Shown here in pieces: positions 1 to 9,582 of a stretch of 60,058 nucleotides of DNA. The position numbers and the translations under genes were made by a program. Where the stretch lies: NCBI GenBank assembly GCA_017446685.1, contig JAFSQI010000117.1, positions 1 to 60,058 of the forward strand, given 5' to 3'. Every line of letters begins with the position of its first letter. The first letter of the stretch is position 1. Source of the stretch: Butyrivibrio sp. Its GTDB lineage: Bacteria > Bacillota > Clostridia > Lachnospirales > Lachnospiraceae. The notes below the pieces were generated by a model. The model searched no databases, was not told where the DNA came from, and was given only the letters and a program-made list of their open reading frames with translations.

Positions 1-58
1 AATACAAGAACAAGCTTCATTTCAACGTTGTTCAAAGCATTCAGCTTGTTCTTGTATT
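1..58. repeat. 16-bp perfect inverted repeat at window edge
   Basis: Bases 1-16 (AATACAAGAACAAGCT) are the exact reverse complement of bases 43-58, with a 26-base spacer that itself contains the palindrome CAACGTTG. On the plus strand the right arm runs into TTTT. It may be a terminator for a plus-strand gene left of the window, or one end of a mobile or repeat element; the left arm could extend beyond base 1. No gene is visible between it and 168. Confidence 0.55.
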
Positions 59-140
59 TTCATCTTATGAATTATCTCCTCGTCCGAGAACTGCACATTT
101 ATGTCCGCTCATATAATTAGGCTGACAACTGAATTGTAAC

Positions 141-158
141 GGGGCTGTAAAAAGCCCC
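141..158 (-). terminator. GC-rich hairpin after the DUF4003-like gene
   Basis: GGGGCT and AGCCCC form a 6-bp stem with a 6-base loop, 9 bases beyond the stop codon at 168. The tract that follows on the minus strand is not T-rich, so it is a poor intrinsic terminator; it may protect the mRNA end instead. Confidence 0.35.
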
Positions 159-167
159 TTAGAATAA

Positions 168-1154
168 TTAATGTGATGAAGAAGTAACAGTTGTTGCAGC
201 CATTACTGCAGCAAGCAGGCAAAGCTCCTGCGCAATTACTGCTGCCAAAGCTCCACTTGAAACAGAAGCACTAACTGCATTGTCAGAAGCTCCATAAACT
301 TCAGATACTAACATAGAGCCAAGCATAAGTCTTGTAGGCTTATCCATTTCAAGGGTTCCAAAACCCTTCTTGTTTTTCAGAAATTCTGCTATTTCAATTA
401 CTTCCGAAACAATTTCCCCAATATTTTTGTTTACGTTTATCAGAATACCAAGAGATGCAAGCTCATAATTTTTGCCATACTTTGCACCTGCTTCTTTGAA
501 TGCATTGAAAAGATCAAGCACTTTTTGTCCCTTCTGCTCTGCAGTGCCATCGTATGTAGTCAATACCTGACTAAGTGAATATGATGCATTTTCGTGGAAT
601 GCAAAGTTCTTTTTAATATACTGAAAAGTTTCTTCGAGTTCTGTCAGAATATCCTCAACGCTCTTTTCTTTGAAAGCAAGAAGCACAGCCAGACTTGTAT
701 CTTCATCTGAAGTAAGAAAAGGATGATCCTTTTTCATGCCCTTTAGCAATTCATTAGTTTTTTCTATGACAGCGTCAGCTTGTGATGCCTTACCAGTATC
801 ACAAATCGAAGCTGCTGCAAGCACTCTGAACTCCGAGCCGAAAATTTTACCTTGTTGAAACTTTTTATATACTCCAAGCAGATCCTCCAGATATTCCTCA
901 GGATTGCCACTTAAAGCCATTTTTGAGCCTATGATCAGCTCATTATTTCCCCTTAGATCAGAAAAAATTCCCTGCTTACTTCTAAGAAGCTTGATACAAC
1001 TCTTAAGCTCATCGACATCTATTGTCTTATCCTTTTCTGTAAAGGACGCAGCTGCTACCATCTTGATGAGCCCTCCTTCAAGTAAGGATGTCTTACCTGC
1101 AAGCTGTCTGTTTTCTACCAGTAATTCACATTTTCTTTGTATCAGGTTATTCAT
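168..1154 (-). CDS. DUF4003-like protein of unknown function
   Basis: 328 residues from the start chosen here. The reading frame is open to 1199, but GGAGG lies five bases before the ATG at 1154 and nothing suitable precedes the upstream ATG. The protein is mostly helical in appearance, with no signal peptide and no catalytic motif I recognise; the C-terminal 40 residues are Ala/Val/Ser-rich (an AALAAVIAQELCLLAAVMAA-like stretch) and may be a hydrophobic helix or packing segment. It resembles the DUF4003 family known from Firmicutes, whose role is unknown; this is recall, not a search. It is the last gene of the oxidoreductase-GH31-WYL run, 66 bases after the WYL gene. Confidence 0.7.
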   Translation of the reverse strand: MNNLIQRKCELLVENRQLAGKTSLLEGGLIKMVAAASFTEKDKTIDVDELKSCIKLLRSKQGIFSDLRGNNELIIGSKMALSGNPEEYLEDLLGVYKKFQQGKIFGSEFRVLAAASICDTGKASQADAVIEKTNELLKGMKKDHPFLTSDEDTSLAVLLAFKEKSVEDILTELEETFQYIKKNFAFHENASYSLSQVLTTYDGTAEQKGQKVLDLFNAFKEAGAKYGKNYELASLGILINVNKNIGEIVSEVIEIAEFLKNKKGFGTLEMDKPTRLMLGSMLVSEVYGASDNAVSASVSSGALAAVIAQELCLLAAVMAATTVTSSSH

Positions 1155-1220
1155 ACGTTCCTCCGGGATTCCCCATTTTTGCAAAAATAATCTAGACATT
1201 TTTTAGTATATGTCATATTT

Positions 1221-2207
1221 TTAATAATATTCCAGTATTTTTTGCACCTCATCCTTGAAGCGCTCTTTTACATCTGAAGGCGAAGTAATTCGAACACTGC
1301 CACCAAGAGCAAATATCCACCCAAAAAACTGGTCACTTACCGAGACGGAAACTCTTGTTTCGGACCAGCCTTCTTCCTCATAGGGTCTGATAGAAATATC
1401 AGTACCAAACCTGTCTATGATCACGCCGACAAATTCGTCCTTAAATGCAATGCCTACTATCTCATCATCTCCACTGAACATTCCAAAATTTTTCTTGGAA
1501 TACGCTGCAAGATCAAGTTTTTCAAAATACTCTCTTCCATCACGCTTCTTATCTGAAATAGTAACATCACGCATCTTATCCACTCTATAATGCTTTATCC
1601 TTCCGGCTTCAGCATCGAAAGCAATAAGATAATAATTTTCATCATCCCAGGTAAGCGCCCATGGGCTTACTTCATATAAACCTTCTTTTCTCGGTACAAG
1701 TTCTTTGTTAAGATTCCACTGAAGATACTCAAATTCTATACGTCTATTGTCCCTTATTGCCTGATGAATATCGTTTACAGTATAAAAAATTCCTTCATTT
1801 TCAGCTTTTACTCTTCCCTGCACCACAACATTTCTCTTAAGCTGCGAAGCCTCAAATATACTTGCAAGACCTGTTATTTTTTTTATAAGTTCATTGGATT
1901 TTTTGGGCGTTATAAACTTGGAAAACTGTACAGCATCTACAAGAAGCATAAGTTCAGCAAGTTCAAATTTTTTGCTTCCAATGTGATAACCACTACTTCT
2001 TCCATTACGTTCCATTATGATATCATAGCCCACTTCTCTAAGAGCCTCCATATCATCATAGATTCTTTTTCTATCAGCAGAAACTCCATATTTCGACAGC
2101 TTATCTATTATTTCAGGCATGGAAAGAAAATGCTCATCATCCGTTTCCTCCATAAGAATCTTGACAAGATAATAAAGCTTTAGTTTCTGCTTAGTCCCCT
2201 TTGGCAT
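1221..2207 (-). CDS. WYL-domain transcriptional regulator
   Basis: 328 residues. The N-terminal 65 residues have the DeoR/HTH_11-type winged helix pattern (PEIIDKLSKYGVSADRKRIYDDMEAL), and the central part (about 140-240) is a WYL domain with the ALTWDDENYYLIAFD signature. WYL domains bind ligands, in known cases nucleic acids or nucleotides, and tune DNA binding. GGAGG seven bases before the ATG supports the start. It follows the GH31 gene by 34 bases, so it is probably co-transcribed and may control this operon, although WYL proteins also often act elsewhere. The target is not visible from the sequence. Confidence 0.85.
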   Translation of the reverse strand: MPKGTKQKLKLYYLVKILMEETDDEHFLSMPEIIDKLSKYGVSADRKRIYDDMEALREVGYDIIMERNGRSSGYHIGSKKFELAELMLLVDAVQFSKFITPKKSNELIKKITGLASIFEASQLKRNVVVQGRVKAENEGIFYTVNDIHQAIRDNRRIEFEYLQWNLNKELVPRKEGLYEVSPWALTWDDENYYLIAFDAEAGRIKHYRVDKMRDVTISDKKRDGREYFEKLDLAAYSKKNFGMFSGDDEIVGIAFKDEFVGVIIDRFGTDISIRPYEEEGWSETRVSVSVSDQFFGWIFALGGSVRITSPSDVKERFKDEVQKILEYY

Positions 2208-2241
2208 GTAACGCCCTCCAAATCCAACAACATATTAAACT

Positions 2242-4269
2242 TTAATTTATTCTTTCAAATACCGGCATGTATTCAATAGGCGCAGCAACCTTTACGCACT
2301 GAGAACCTGAAAATCTCCTGCCGTTTGCTGTAAGCATCCACTCTCCCTCCGGAAGATATACTTCTCTTTCAAACTCATTGTAATGAAGAATAGGTGCAAC
2401 AAGATATTTTGAGCCGAACATGTACTGATCTGTAATGTTCCAGCACTTTTCATCTTCAGGGAATTCATAGAACATAGCTCTCATAAGCGGCGAGCCGTTT
2501 TCTGATGCTTCCTGGAAAAGACTCTTAATATATGGCTTTAGGCTGACTCTCAGATTATAGTATTTTTTCATAATCTCGAAATTGTCATCGCCATAGCTCC
2601 ACATCTCATTGTCCTGACCTGTATGAAGATATCCGCCACCCCAATCTCTGTCATCAAGAGCAGGAATATTGTAAGGTCCTCTGTCACCGTGAAGTCTGAA
2701 TACTGCTGTGTAAACCGCGAACTGATACCATCTGATAAGGAGCTGCTTGAACTGCGGATCATTGACATCATCAGTCATGAATCCGCCGATATCAGTGTTC
2801 CACCATGAAATACCTGCAAGTCCCATGTTGATTCCGCACTTAACCTGATCCTCCAAAGACTCAAAAGTACTTGGAATATCTCCGGACCATACTACATTTC
2901 CGTATTTCTGGCTTCCTGCCCAGGCACATCTTAAAAGATTGACTACCTTGCCGTCTCTTAAATCCTTCATCTTGTCATAGAAAGTTCTTGAATACATCTG
3001 AGGATAAATATTGCTGACTTCAAGTGCAGCACCTTCACTGTATCTGAAGTTTTCAAAATCATATACGCCATAATCAGGCTCGGAATTATCAAGCCAGAAG
3101 CCGTCAATTCCGTAGTCGTAGTAGTTCTTTTTACATATATTCCATACATACTCTCTTGTTTCAGGATTAAATGCATCGATTTCAACACAGTCACCCTGAT
3201 AATCATAGGTCTGAAGTGCGCCCCTCTCAGTCCGTATAAGAAGTCCCTTTTCAAGCATCGGATAGAAGTTCTCGCTCTTTCTGTCAACAGAAGGCCATAC
3301 TGAAACAATTACCTTTATTCCCATGCTGTGAAGCTCATCTACCATTGCCTTTGGATCAGGCCAATATTTTTTATCAAATTTCCAGTCTCCCTGATAAGTC
3401 CAGTGGAAGAAGTCAATTATAATCTGATCAATATGTATGCCCAGTTCCTTGTACCTATGTGCGATAGACAAAACCTCTTCCTGAGTGCGATAACGAAGCT
3501 TGCACTGCCAAAGTCCCATAAGATCCTCAGGAAACTCCGGTGAATGACCTGTAACATCAGTATAGTTAGCCAAAAGAGCTTTTGGTGTATCTGCTACTGT
3601 GATCCAGTAATCCATGTCTTTTACAGATTTCATATCCCACAAAGTCATGTTCATACCAAAAGTAACCTGGCCTACGCCCGGATTATTCCAAAGCATACCG
3701 TAACCCATGTTTGAAACAGCAAAAGGAACAGATGCCTGAGAATTTCTCTGAGCAAGCTCCAAAGTACATCCCTTCAGATCCATCTGCTGCTGTTGATACT
3801 GACCCATTCCAAATATTTTTTCACCGGGATTGCTCTCAAATCTTACCTTAAGTGAATAATTATCAGAGCCGTAAAGTCCCTTCCACTCACGATTTACAAC
3901 TTTAAGGCATCGGCTTTCTTTGGAAATTGTTCCGCCATAAGCCCTGAAGTACTCTCTAAGTATAAGCTTGTCATCTCTGTAAAAAGAAATAACTCCTGCA
4001 TAGTTTACTTCCGCTTTAATGCGTCCGTTTGTTATGCTTGCCCATTCTCTCTTTTCTATTGTGCCCTCACCGGTTTTTTCCTCAACAAAGTAAGTCTTTA
4101 CTTCCGGCTTAGACTCTTTTACCTTCTCTGTAAGAGCCCAGGCTCTGTCTGTGAGATGCCTCCCCATAGTACTGCGCACTCTTAGAGAATCGTTTCCCCA
4201 GGCTTCAATATAAACAGTTTCACCCTGTCTTTTGAAAACCAGCTCATTACTTCTTACTTCAAACTCCAT
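2242..4269 (-). CDS. Glycoside hydrolase family 31 (alpha-xylosidase/alpha-glucosidase)
   Basis: 675 residues, no signal peptide, so it acts in the cytoplasm on imported oligosaccharides. An N-terminal beta-sandwich (about 1-240) precedes the (beta/alpha)8 barrel. The family nucleophile is Asp394 in FWLDNSEPD and the acid/base is probably Asp464 in WSGDIPST; the subsite motif RLHGDRGPYN follows. Known GH31 enzymes retain configuration and release alpha-linked xylose or glucose from non-reducing ends; the exact substrate cannot be read here. GGAGGG before the ATG supports the start. It lies 27 bases after the flavin oxidoreductase gene and 34 before the WYL regulator, an operon-like arrangement. 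Confidence 0.88.
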   Translation of the reverse strand: MEFEVRSNELVFKRQGETVYIEAWGNDSLRVRSTMGRHLTDRAWALTEKVKESKPEVKTYFVEEKTGEGTIEKREWASITNGRIKAEVNYAGVISFYRDDKLILREYFRAYGGTISKESRCLKVVNREWKGLYGSDNYSLKVRFESNPGEKIFGMGQYQQQQMDLKGCTLELAQRNSQASVPFAVSNMGYGMLWNNPGVGQVTFGMNMTLWDMKSVKDMDYWITVADTPKALLANYTDVTGHSPEFPEDLMGLWQCKLRYRTQEEVLSIAHRYKELGIHIDQIIIDFFHWTYQGDWKFDKKYWPDPKAMVDELHSMGIKVIVSVWPSVDRKSENFYPMLEKGLLIRTERGALQTYDYQGDCVEIDAFNPETREYVWNICKKNYYDYGIDGFWLDNSEPDYGVYDFENFRYSEGAALEVSNIYPQMYSRTFYDKMKDLRDGKVVNLLRCAWAGSQKYGNVVWSGDIPSTFESLEDQVKCGINMGLAGISWWNTDIGGFMTDDVNDPQFKQLLIRWYQFAVYTAVFRLHGDRGPYNIPALDDRDWGGGYLHTGQDNEMWSYGDDNFEIMKKYYNLRVSLKPYIKSLFQEASENGSPLMRAMFYEFPEDEKCWNITDQYMFGSKYLVAPILHYNEFEREVYLPEGEWMLTANGRRFSGSQCVKVAAPIEYMPVFERIN

Positions 4270-4296
4270 AAGACCCTCCTAAAAACTTTTTTATTC

Positions 4297-6360
4297 TTAA
4301 ATTCTCATGGCAACCTCATAGGCACGCCATATTACTGTTCGCAAATTTCCTACCTTTTTGCAATCACCGATATAGTCCATGTTGCTTTCCCTGTCGTTCT
4401 CTTTTACCAGAGGATTAGGGATATATCCGGCGCTACTGATAACGCTGTCACATTCGATAGTGAACTCTTTTCCCTTTGAATCAAGACAAACTATGCAGTC
4501 TTCCCAGACCTCCTTGAGAGTTGTGTTTAAATAGACCGGAACCCTATAAAGATCAAACCATTCTCTCAAATACGAACTGTTTGCAAGACATACTCCCTTT
4601 TGCGAAATAAGATCGTCCTTCATTTCTACAATTACCGGATTTTTGCCCATAAGTGCAAGCTCATAAGCAATCTCGCAACCTGTAAGACCTCCTCCGACAA
4701 CTGCAACTTTATCCCCGACCTCTTTTCCTCGAAGAAATTCACATGCCTCAATCATAAGCTCATGCCCGGGAATACTTTCAAGAACTCTGGGCTTTGCGCC
4801 TGTGGCAATGATGATATCACTCTTACCGAACCTGGAAACATCTTTTATCTCTTTATTAAGATGAACTTCTATTCCCAGCTCTTTCATCTGCCTGCGATAC
4901 CATTTAAGAAGATCGCGAAGCTTACCTTTATAAGACTCCGCACTTGCTGCTATGAATGTTCCGCCAAGCTCACTCTCTTTTTCAAAAATCACAGGATCGT
5001 GACCTCTTAGCTTTAATACTCTTGCAGCCTCCATTCCACCAATTCCGCCGCCGATTATAATTACACGTTTGGGATGTTTGGTGCGTTTAATGAAATGCTT
5101 GTCCTTTTGCATGGTCTCAGCATTTACCGCACATCTTGCAAGGTGAAGTGAATCCGACAATTCCTGATCATTTGGAACTCCCTTGTAATGACACATGTTA
5201 AAACAGCCGTTGTGACAAAGAATACATGGTCGAATGTCTTTTTCCCTGTCCTGAATAAGCTTAGTCACCCACTTAGGATCAGCAAGAAACTGTCTTGCAA
5301 AGCCTGCACCGTCTATTTTTCCCTCAGCCACTGACCTTGCCGCAACCTTAGGATCAAGTCTTCCCGCACATACAACAGGTATATCTACATATTTTCTAAG
5401 ATTCTCAACGTCTGAAAGATTGCAGTTTTCCGGCATATAGATTGGCGGATGAGCCCAGTACCAGGCATCATAGGTTCCGTTGTCGCAGTTAAGCATGTCA
5501 ACACCTACATCCTGGAGATACTTCGCAGCCTTTTTGGACTCCTCAAAATCTCTTCCAACTTCCCTGTAATCTTCTCCCGGAAGCGCTCCTTGCCTGAAAC
5601 CTCTCGTCTTGGAAATAACACTGTATCTCATAGATACCGGAAAATCTTTTCCGCAGGTTTTCTTAATCTCCTGAACAATTTCAGCGGCAAAACGGTATCT
5701 GTTCTCAAAACTTCCACCATACTCGTCTGTTCGCTTATTCACATATTTAAGTGTGAACTGATCAAGAAGATATCCCTCATGAACAGCATGAATCTCAACG
5801 CCGTCTACACCTGCCTCTTTTAAAAGAGCTGCAGTCTTCCCAAAAGCTCTCACATATTCGTGTATTTCCGGCACAGTAAGTGCTCTTGACGGAACTTTGT
5901 CAGACCACCTGTTGGGCGACGGACTTGCCGAAGCCGTTATCTTGTCAAGATCCATAACAGGCTTTGAAAGCACTCTTAAAGCTTTATTGGTGTAAAGAGT
6001 CTCCATCATACTGCTGATGGTAAAAGATCTTCCAAATCCCGCTGTCAGCTGAACAAATAACTTTGCTCCCGTTTTGTGAAGAAGCGGCATCCACATGGCA
6101 AGATCCTGATACATTTTCTTATTTTTATAAAGCCACTGACCAAACATCGGATTATATACCGGCTGGCATCCCGGAAGCACAAGTCCGGCGTTATTTTGTG
6201 CTACTTCAAGGATGAAATCTGCACCTGCTTTGTCAAAGTGGTTTTTCTCCATCCATCCGAAAAGATCTGTTCCTCCCATGGATGTCAGGACTATTCTGTT
6301 CTTTATCTCCAGATTGCCAATTTTCCATGGTGTAAAAAGAGGCTCTAAGGCACTATCCAT
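4297..6360 (-). CDS. Old-yellow-enzyme-type NADH:flavin oxidoreductase (2-enoate reductase/BaiCD family)
   Basis: 687 residues. Residues 1-370 form the FMN-binding TIM barrel with the HAVHEGYLLDQF motif at 191-202; a cysteine cluster follows at C379, C382, C386 and C390, then C410; residues 430-687 are an FAD/NAD(P)-binding module with GGGIGG at 437-442 and a second nucleotide motif VVGGGLTGCE. Relatives (2,4-dienoyl-CoA reductase, 2-enoate reductase, BaiCD/BaiH) reduce activated C=C bonds with FMN, [4Fe-4S] and FAD. The fourth cluster ligand is unusual: the family spacing is about 11 residues after the third Cys, here it is 3 or 23. AGGAG lies before the ATG. An AAACGTTT palindrome (6373-6380) sits just upstream and could be a LacI-family site. 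It is first gene of the GH31 operon; the substrate is unknown. Confidence 0.85.
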   Translation of the reverse strand: MDSALEPLFTPWKIGNLEIKNRIVLTSMGGTDLFGWMEKNHFDKAGADFILEVAQNNAGLVLPGCQPVYNPMFGQWLYKNKKMYQDLAMWMPLLHKTGAKLFVQLTAGFGRSFTISSMMETLYTNKALRVLSKPVMDLDKITASASPSPNRWSDKVPSRALTVPEIHEYVRAFGKTAALLKEAGVDGVEIHAVHEGYLLDQFTLKYVNKRTDEYGGSFENRYRFAAEIVQEIKKTCGKDFPVSMRYSVISKTRGFRQGALPGEDYREVGRDFEESKKAAKYLQDVGVDMLNCDNGTYDAWYWAHPPIYMPENCNLSDVENLRKYVDIPVVCAGRLDPKVAARSVAEGKIDGAGFARQFLADPKWVTKLIQDREKDIRPCILCHNGCFNMCHYKGVPNDQELSDSLHLARCAVNAETMQKDKHFIKRTKHPKRVIIIGGGIGGMEAARVLKLRGHDPVIFEKESELGGTFIAASAESYKGKLRDLLKWYRRQMKELGIEVHLNKEIKDVSRFGKSDIIIATGAKPRVLESIPGHELMIEACEFLRGKEVGDKVAVVGGGLTGCEIAYELALMGKNPVIVEMKDDLISQKGVCLANSSYLREWFDLYRVPVYLNTTLKEVWEDCIVCLDSKGKEFTIECDSVISSAGYIPNPLVKENDRESNMDYIGDCKKVGNLRTVIWRAYEVAMRI

Positions 6361-6458
6361 TTTGCTCTCCTTAAACGTTTTCGTAATTTATTGTACTACT
6401 TTTCCATAAAAATAAAATAATTTTTAAAAATTATGATGTAATAAAAAACAGCAGCACA

Positions 6459-7292
6459 TCAACAATAGGCTACAATATATTTTTCACCTGCTTCGCGTCC
6501 AAGTCTGTATACTCTCTCAATTTCAGCAGGATTTTTTTCTATTGCACTGATATTAAGCGGTTCCTTGGGTCTGATTACCCTTACAAGCCCCTTTTTTTCT
6601 TTTTCTCTTATATATTTCTTTTCTTCATTATACATGATATAGCGCTTTTCCATGCACTTAATCATGTTTGGATATTTTCTGAGTGACCATCTGACAAGCG
6701 GCATATATTTTTGTCTGCCTTTGACATAGTCTAAAGGCTGCGTCTCAATGACAAGATTGTCTGTATATCCATTATCTTCCATGAATTTGAGCGGAATTGA
6801 ATCAGATATGCCTCCGTCAAGATATATTCCGCCATCAATCCTTACAGGTCTTGATACAAGCGGCATCGAGGCAGATGCTCTAATCCACTCGATATCATAT
6901 TTTTCTCCGGTAAGGCATTTGTGATAAACAGGTTTACCACTGACAATATCTGTCGCCACACAGAAAAACTCCATTGGATTATTTTTGAAGGTCTCGATAT
7001 CCCACCTGTCAAGCTTGTACGGCAGCTCATCGTAGCAAAATGGAACGTTATAAATATCTCCGGTCTTTATAAACGATGAAATGCTGTGATATCTTTTATC
7101 CGAACAGTATTTTTTGTTGTATCTGTATGCTCTCCCAATCTGTTTTGACTTAATATTACAGCCAAAGGTCGCCCCCGCAGACACTCCCACTGCTCCGTCA
7201 AAAGATATTCCGTTTTCCATGAGGACATCCAAAACACCGCAGGTAAACATCCCGCGCATAGCACCGCCCTCCATTACAAGTCCTTTTTTCAT
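6459..7292 (-). CDS. Patatin-like phospholipase (RssA/YjjU type)
   Basis: 277 residues, cytoplasmic, no signal peptide. All patatin elements are present: the oxyanion-hole loop GGAMRGMFTCG near residue 9, the nucleophile elbow GVSAGA (Ser about 39) and the catalytic Asp in DGGISDS near 159. The family cleaves acyl esters from phospholipids or lysophospholipids. The length and C-terminal region match the bacterial single-domain group with a DUF6363-like tail. It stands alone, between a terminator at 7332-7362 and the promoter region of the oxidoreductase operon. Its physiological substrate is unknown. Confidence 0.87.
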   Translation of the reverse strand: MKKGLVMEGGAMRGMFTCGVLDVLMENGISFDGAVGVSAGATFGCNIKSKQIGRAYRYNKKYCSDKRYHSISSFIKTGDIYNVPFCYDELPYKLDRWDIETFKNNPMEFFCVATDIVSGKPVYHKCLTGEKYDIEWIRASASMPLVSRPVRIDGGIYLDGGISDSIPLKFMEDNGYTDNLVIETQPLDYVKGRQKYMPLVRWSLRKYPNMIKCMEKRYIMYNEEKKYIREKEKKGLVRVIRPKEPLNISAIEKNPAEIERVYRLGREAGEKYIVAYC

Positions 7293-7331
7293 CCCTGTTT
7301 CTCCATTTTCACTCTTACATTTCCATGTAAT

Positions 7332-7362
7332 AAAAAGAGCAGCCTATATTGACTACTCTTTT
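7332..7362 (-). terminator. Intrinsic terminator between EAL and patatin genes
   Basis: AAAAGAGTAG and CTGCTCTTTT pair around a 10-base loop, with one mismatch, followed on the minus strand by TTTTT. It ends the transcript of the EAL gene upstream. Confidence 0.65.
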
Positions 7363-7421
7363 ATCTAAACAATATTTTAATCCTATAAAGCACTTTCAGG
7401 CAACGAATTTATATTTGGCGC

Positions 7422-9320
7422 TCAGAGGTTTGACTTGCAAAAGGAAATGAATTCTTCGCATTGAAGGGGCTTGGAATAATAATATCCCTGCAGATAATTG
7501 ACACCGATATCTTTCATTTTATCTGCCATCTCCTGATTCTCTATTCCCTCCGCAGTTATCTCAAATCCCATTTTTCTAAAGCTGCTTACCATGTCCGGGA
7601 GAAGCTCGTCATTATACTTGCAGTAATCCCATACAATGCTCATATCAAGCTTGACATTTACGAAGGGACATTTCTTCAGTCTCGACATATTTGAATAGCC
7701 CTTGCCGTAATCATCAAGAACAAATTTAAAATTTTTTCCGGTAATTATTTCTATCTGGCTTTCCCAAAGATGCTCATCTACCATGGCTTCTTCAGTTATT
7801 TCAAGATGTATCACCTCAGGATTGATATCATATTTGCTGATATATTCACCAAGCAAATCCACCAGATTATTATTCATAAGCTGAATCGGAGAAAGATTCA
7901 CATTTATCCAGGACAATCCCAGCTTTTCAATATCATTATCCCGGATAAACCTGCACACCTTGGCAAAAACCTGCTCTCCAAGCTCATTTATCCTTCCGTT
8001 CTTTTCAGCTATAGGTATAAAGAGATTTGGCGGTATAATTTTTCCTTCTTTGTTTCTTATTCTGGAAAGAGCTTCGGCACCGACAAGTTTACCGCTTTCA
8101 CAGCTAATAATCGGCTGTAAAAAAATTTCCACATTATTGTGCTCAATGGCATACTCAAGATTTCTTTTTATATCAGTCTGCTCGCAGAACTTTTTCATAA
8201 GTTCATCATCTACCACAACAATATCTTTTCCAACAGCATTATCGGCAACCTCAAAGGATGTCATCAAAACATTCATTGCTTCCTCAAAAGGAATCGGCAT
8301 GCCGCCAAATTTTAGCTGCGCTGCTCCTATATCAAGATAAAGCTCAGTATTCTCTGCAATCCAAGGTCTTGTAAACCTATCAGATATATATTCATATGCT
8401 GCCGCACAATCGAAAGCAGCATCCCCAAGAATTACGAATCTCCCGGATCTGCAATAAAAAACTGTCTGATTTCCATACGCATTTCTCAAAAAATCTCCTA
8501 TCAGCCTTATTCCCTCGTCCATTTGCGGAGCACCGTAAAGTTCTTTTATTTCACGATAATTATGAATAATAAAAGTAAGAACCTTGAAGTTTCTTTTGCT
8601 GTAATTTTCCCGCAAATAGCTGCGGAGGGCTTTTGAATTAAATATCCACGTATGTCCTTCAAGATAAAAATCAGGATTTTCAAATGACAGATAAATGACG
8701 ATTATCGCCATGATACAAAAAGTATCCATCAGCAGATAGTACGGGAAAAGAACTCTGAAAACGCTTCCGAGAAACAAAATAAAATTGTACCAGTAAATAC
8801 TGTTAAGGTCTCTATTTCTTGATATACTTGAATTATGCGCAAGACATACAATGTAGGATAGAGCAATGTATACGAACATTTCAATGAACGTAAGAGAATA
8901 AAAGCTGCCTCTGTGATAGCCCATCTCATCAATATAGAAAAAAAGATGATTTAACGGAGCAGTTACAACAAAGCCACAGCATATAAGAAATGGAATCCTG
9001 CTCAGCCATTTGCCGGTCTTGACAATCTTTCCGTCCTGATTAATTGCACACACGGAAAAATCAAAAAACAGATATCCCCTTAAAAAATAAAGCACAAAAA
9101 AGAGACCGTTAACTAAATACAGACTTGCAATACTAAAGTCCATATTGTTATTGTCAGCATAGGACGATAATATATCTGAAATAATTACTCCACAGCATAC
9201 GATAATAAGATTAACAAATGTCTTGTTTATCTTTAAGCTGATTCTCGGAAGATTCATATAGAAGCACAAAAACAAAACTAATATCAGTAAACTATGAAAT
9301 ATATGATCATAATTCCACAT
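7422..9320 (-). CDS. Membrane EAL-domain c-di-GMP phosphodiesterase with degenerate GGDEF
   Basis: 632 residues. Seven or so membrane helices fill residues 1-215. A GGDEF-like domain follows (about 230-370) whose active-site loop reads CRSGRFVI instead of GGDEF, so it cannot make c-di-GMP. The EAL domain (about 380-630) keeps the catalytic set: QPI, EALSR, NVNLSP, EITEE, LDDYGKGYSN, VKLD and AEGIEN. It should hydrolyse c-di-GMP to pGpG, with the membrane part as sensor. No strong Shine-Dalgarno sequence precedes the ATG. It is monocistronic, ending at the terminator 7332-7362. Its architecture matches the protein at 39771-41726, suggesting paralogy. Confidence 0.87.
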   Translation of the reverse strand: MWNYDHIFHSLLILVLFLCFYMNLPRISLKINKTFVNLIIVCCGVIISDILSSYADNNNMDFSIASLYLVNGLFFVLYFLRGYLFFDFSVCAINQDGKIVKTGKWLSRIPFLICCGFVVTAPLNHLFFYIDEMGYHRGSFYSLTFIEMFVYIALSYIVCLAHNSSISRNRDLNSIYWYNFILFLGSVFRVLFPYYLLMDTFCIMAIIVIYLSFENPDFYLEGHTWIFNSKALRSYLRENYSKRNFKVLTFIIHNYREIKELYGAPQMDEGIRLIGDFLRNAYGNQTVFYCRSGRFVILGDAAFDCAAAYEYISDRFTRPWIAENTELYLDIGAAQLKFGGMPIPFEEAMNVLMTSFEVADNAVGKDIVVVDDELMKKFCEQTDIKRNLEYAIEHNNVEIFLQPIISCESGKLVGAEALSRIRNKEGKIIPPNLFIPIAEKNGRINELGEQVFAKVCRFIRDNDIEKLGLSWINVNLSPIQLMNNNLVDLLGEYISKYDINPEVIHLEITEEAMVDEHLWESQIEIITGKNFKFVLDDYGKGYSNMSRLKKCPFVNVKLDMSIVWDYCKYNDELLPDMVSSFRKMGFEITAEGIENQEMADKMKDIGVNYLQGYYYSKPLQCEEFISFCKSNL

Positions 9321-9514
9321 AATCTGTACTCACTCAAATATTCGTCAATAAATTTACGGTTCAATGGATTGATTTGAATAATTTTATTGGTAAAAGCTTT
9401 ATTCATTCCACTGCTCTTATCGTATCATACAAACTGGATTTTATGTGATTTTTTATCATAATTTAATACATTCATCAAAAACTCAGGCAAATCTTGATTT
9501 GACTTCCTATGTTA

Positions 9515-9562
9515 TAAAAAAATTCCCACATATAGATTTAAACGATTTATATGTGGGAATTT
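9515..9562 (-). terminator. Intrinsic terminator after aspartate aminotransferase
   Basis: A perfect 15-bp stem (AAATTCCCACATATA at 9520-9534 with its complement at 9548-9562) and a 13-base loop, followed on the minus strand by a T run. It lies 20 bases past the stop codon of the gene at 9583-10893. The rest of 9321-9582 is AT-rich and holds the upstream region of the EAL gene; no clear promoter hexamers stand out. Confidence 0.85.
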
Positions 9563-9582
9563 ATTGATTTTTTTACTACTGA

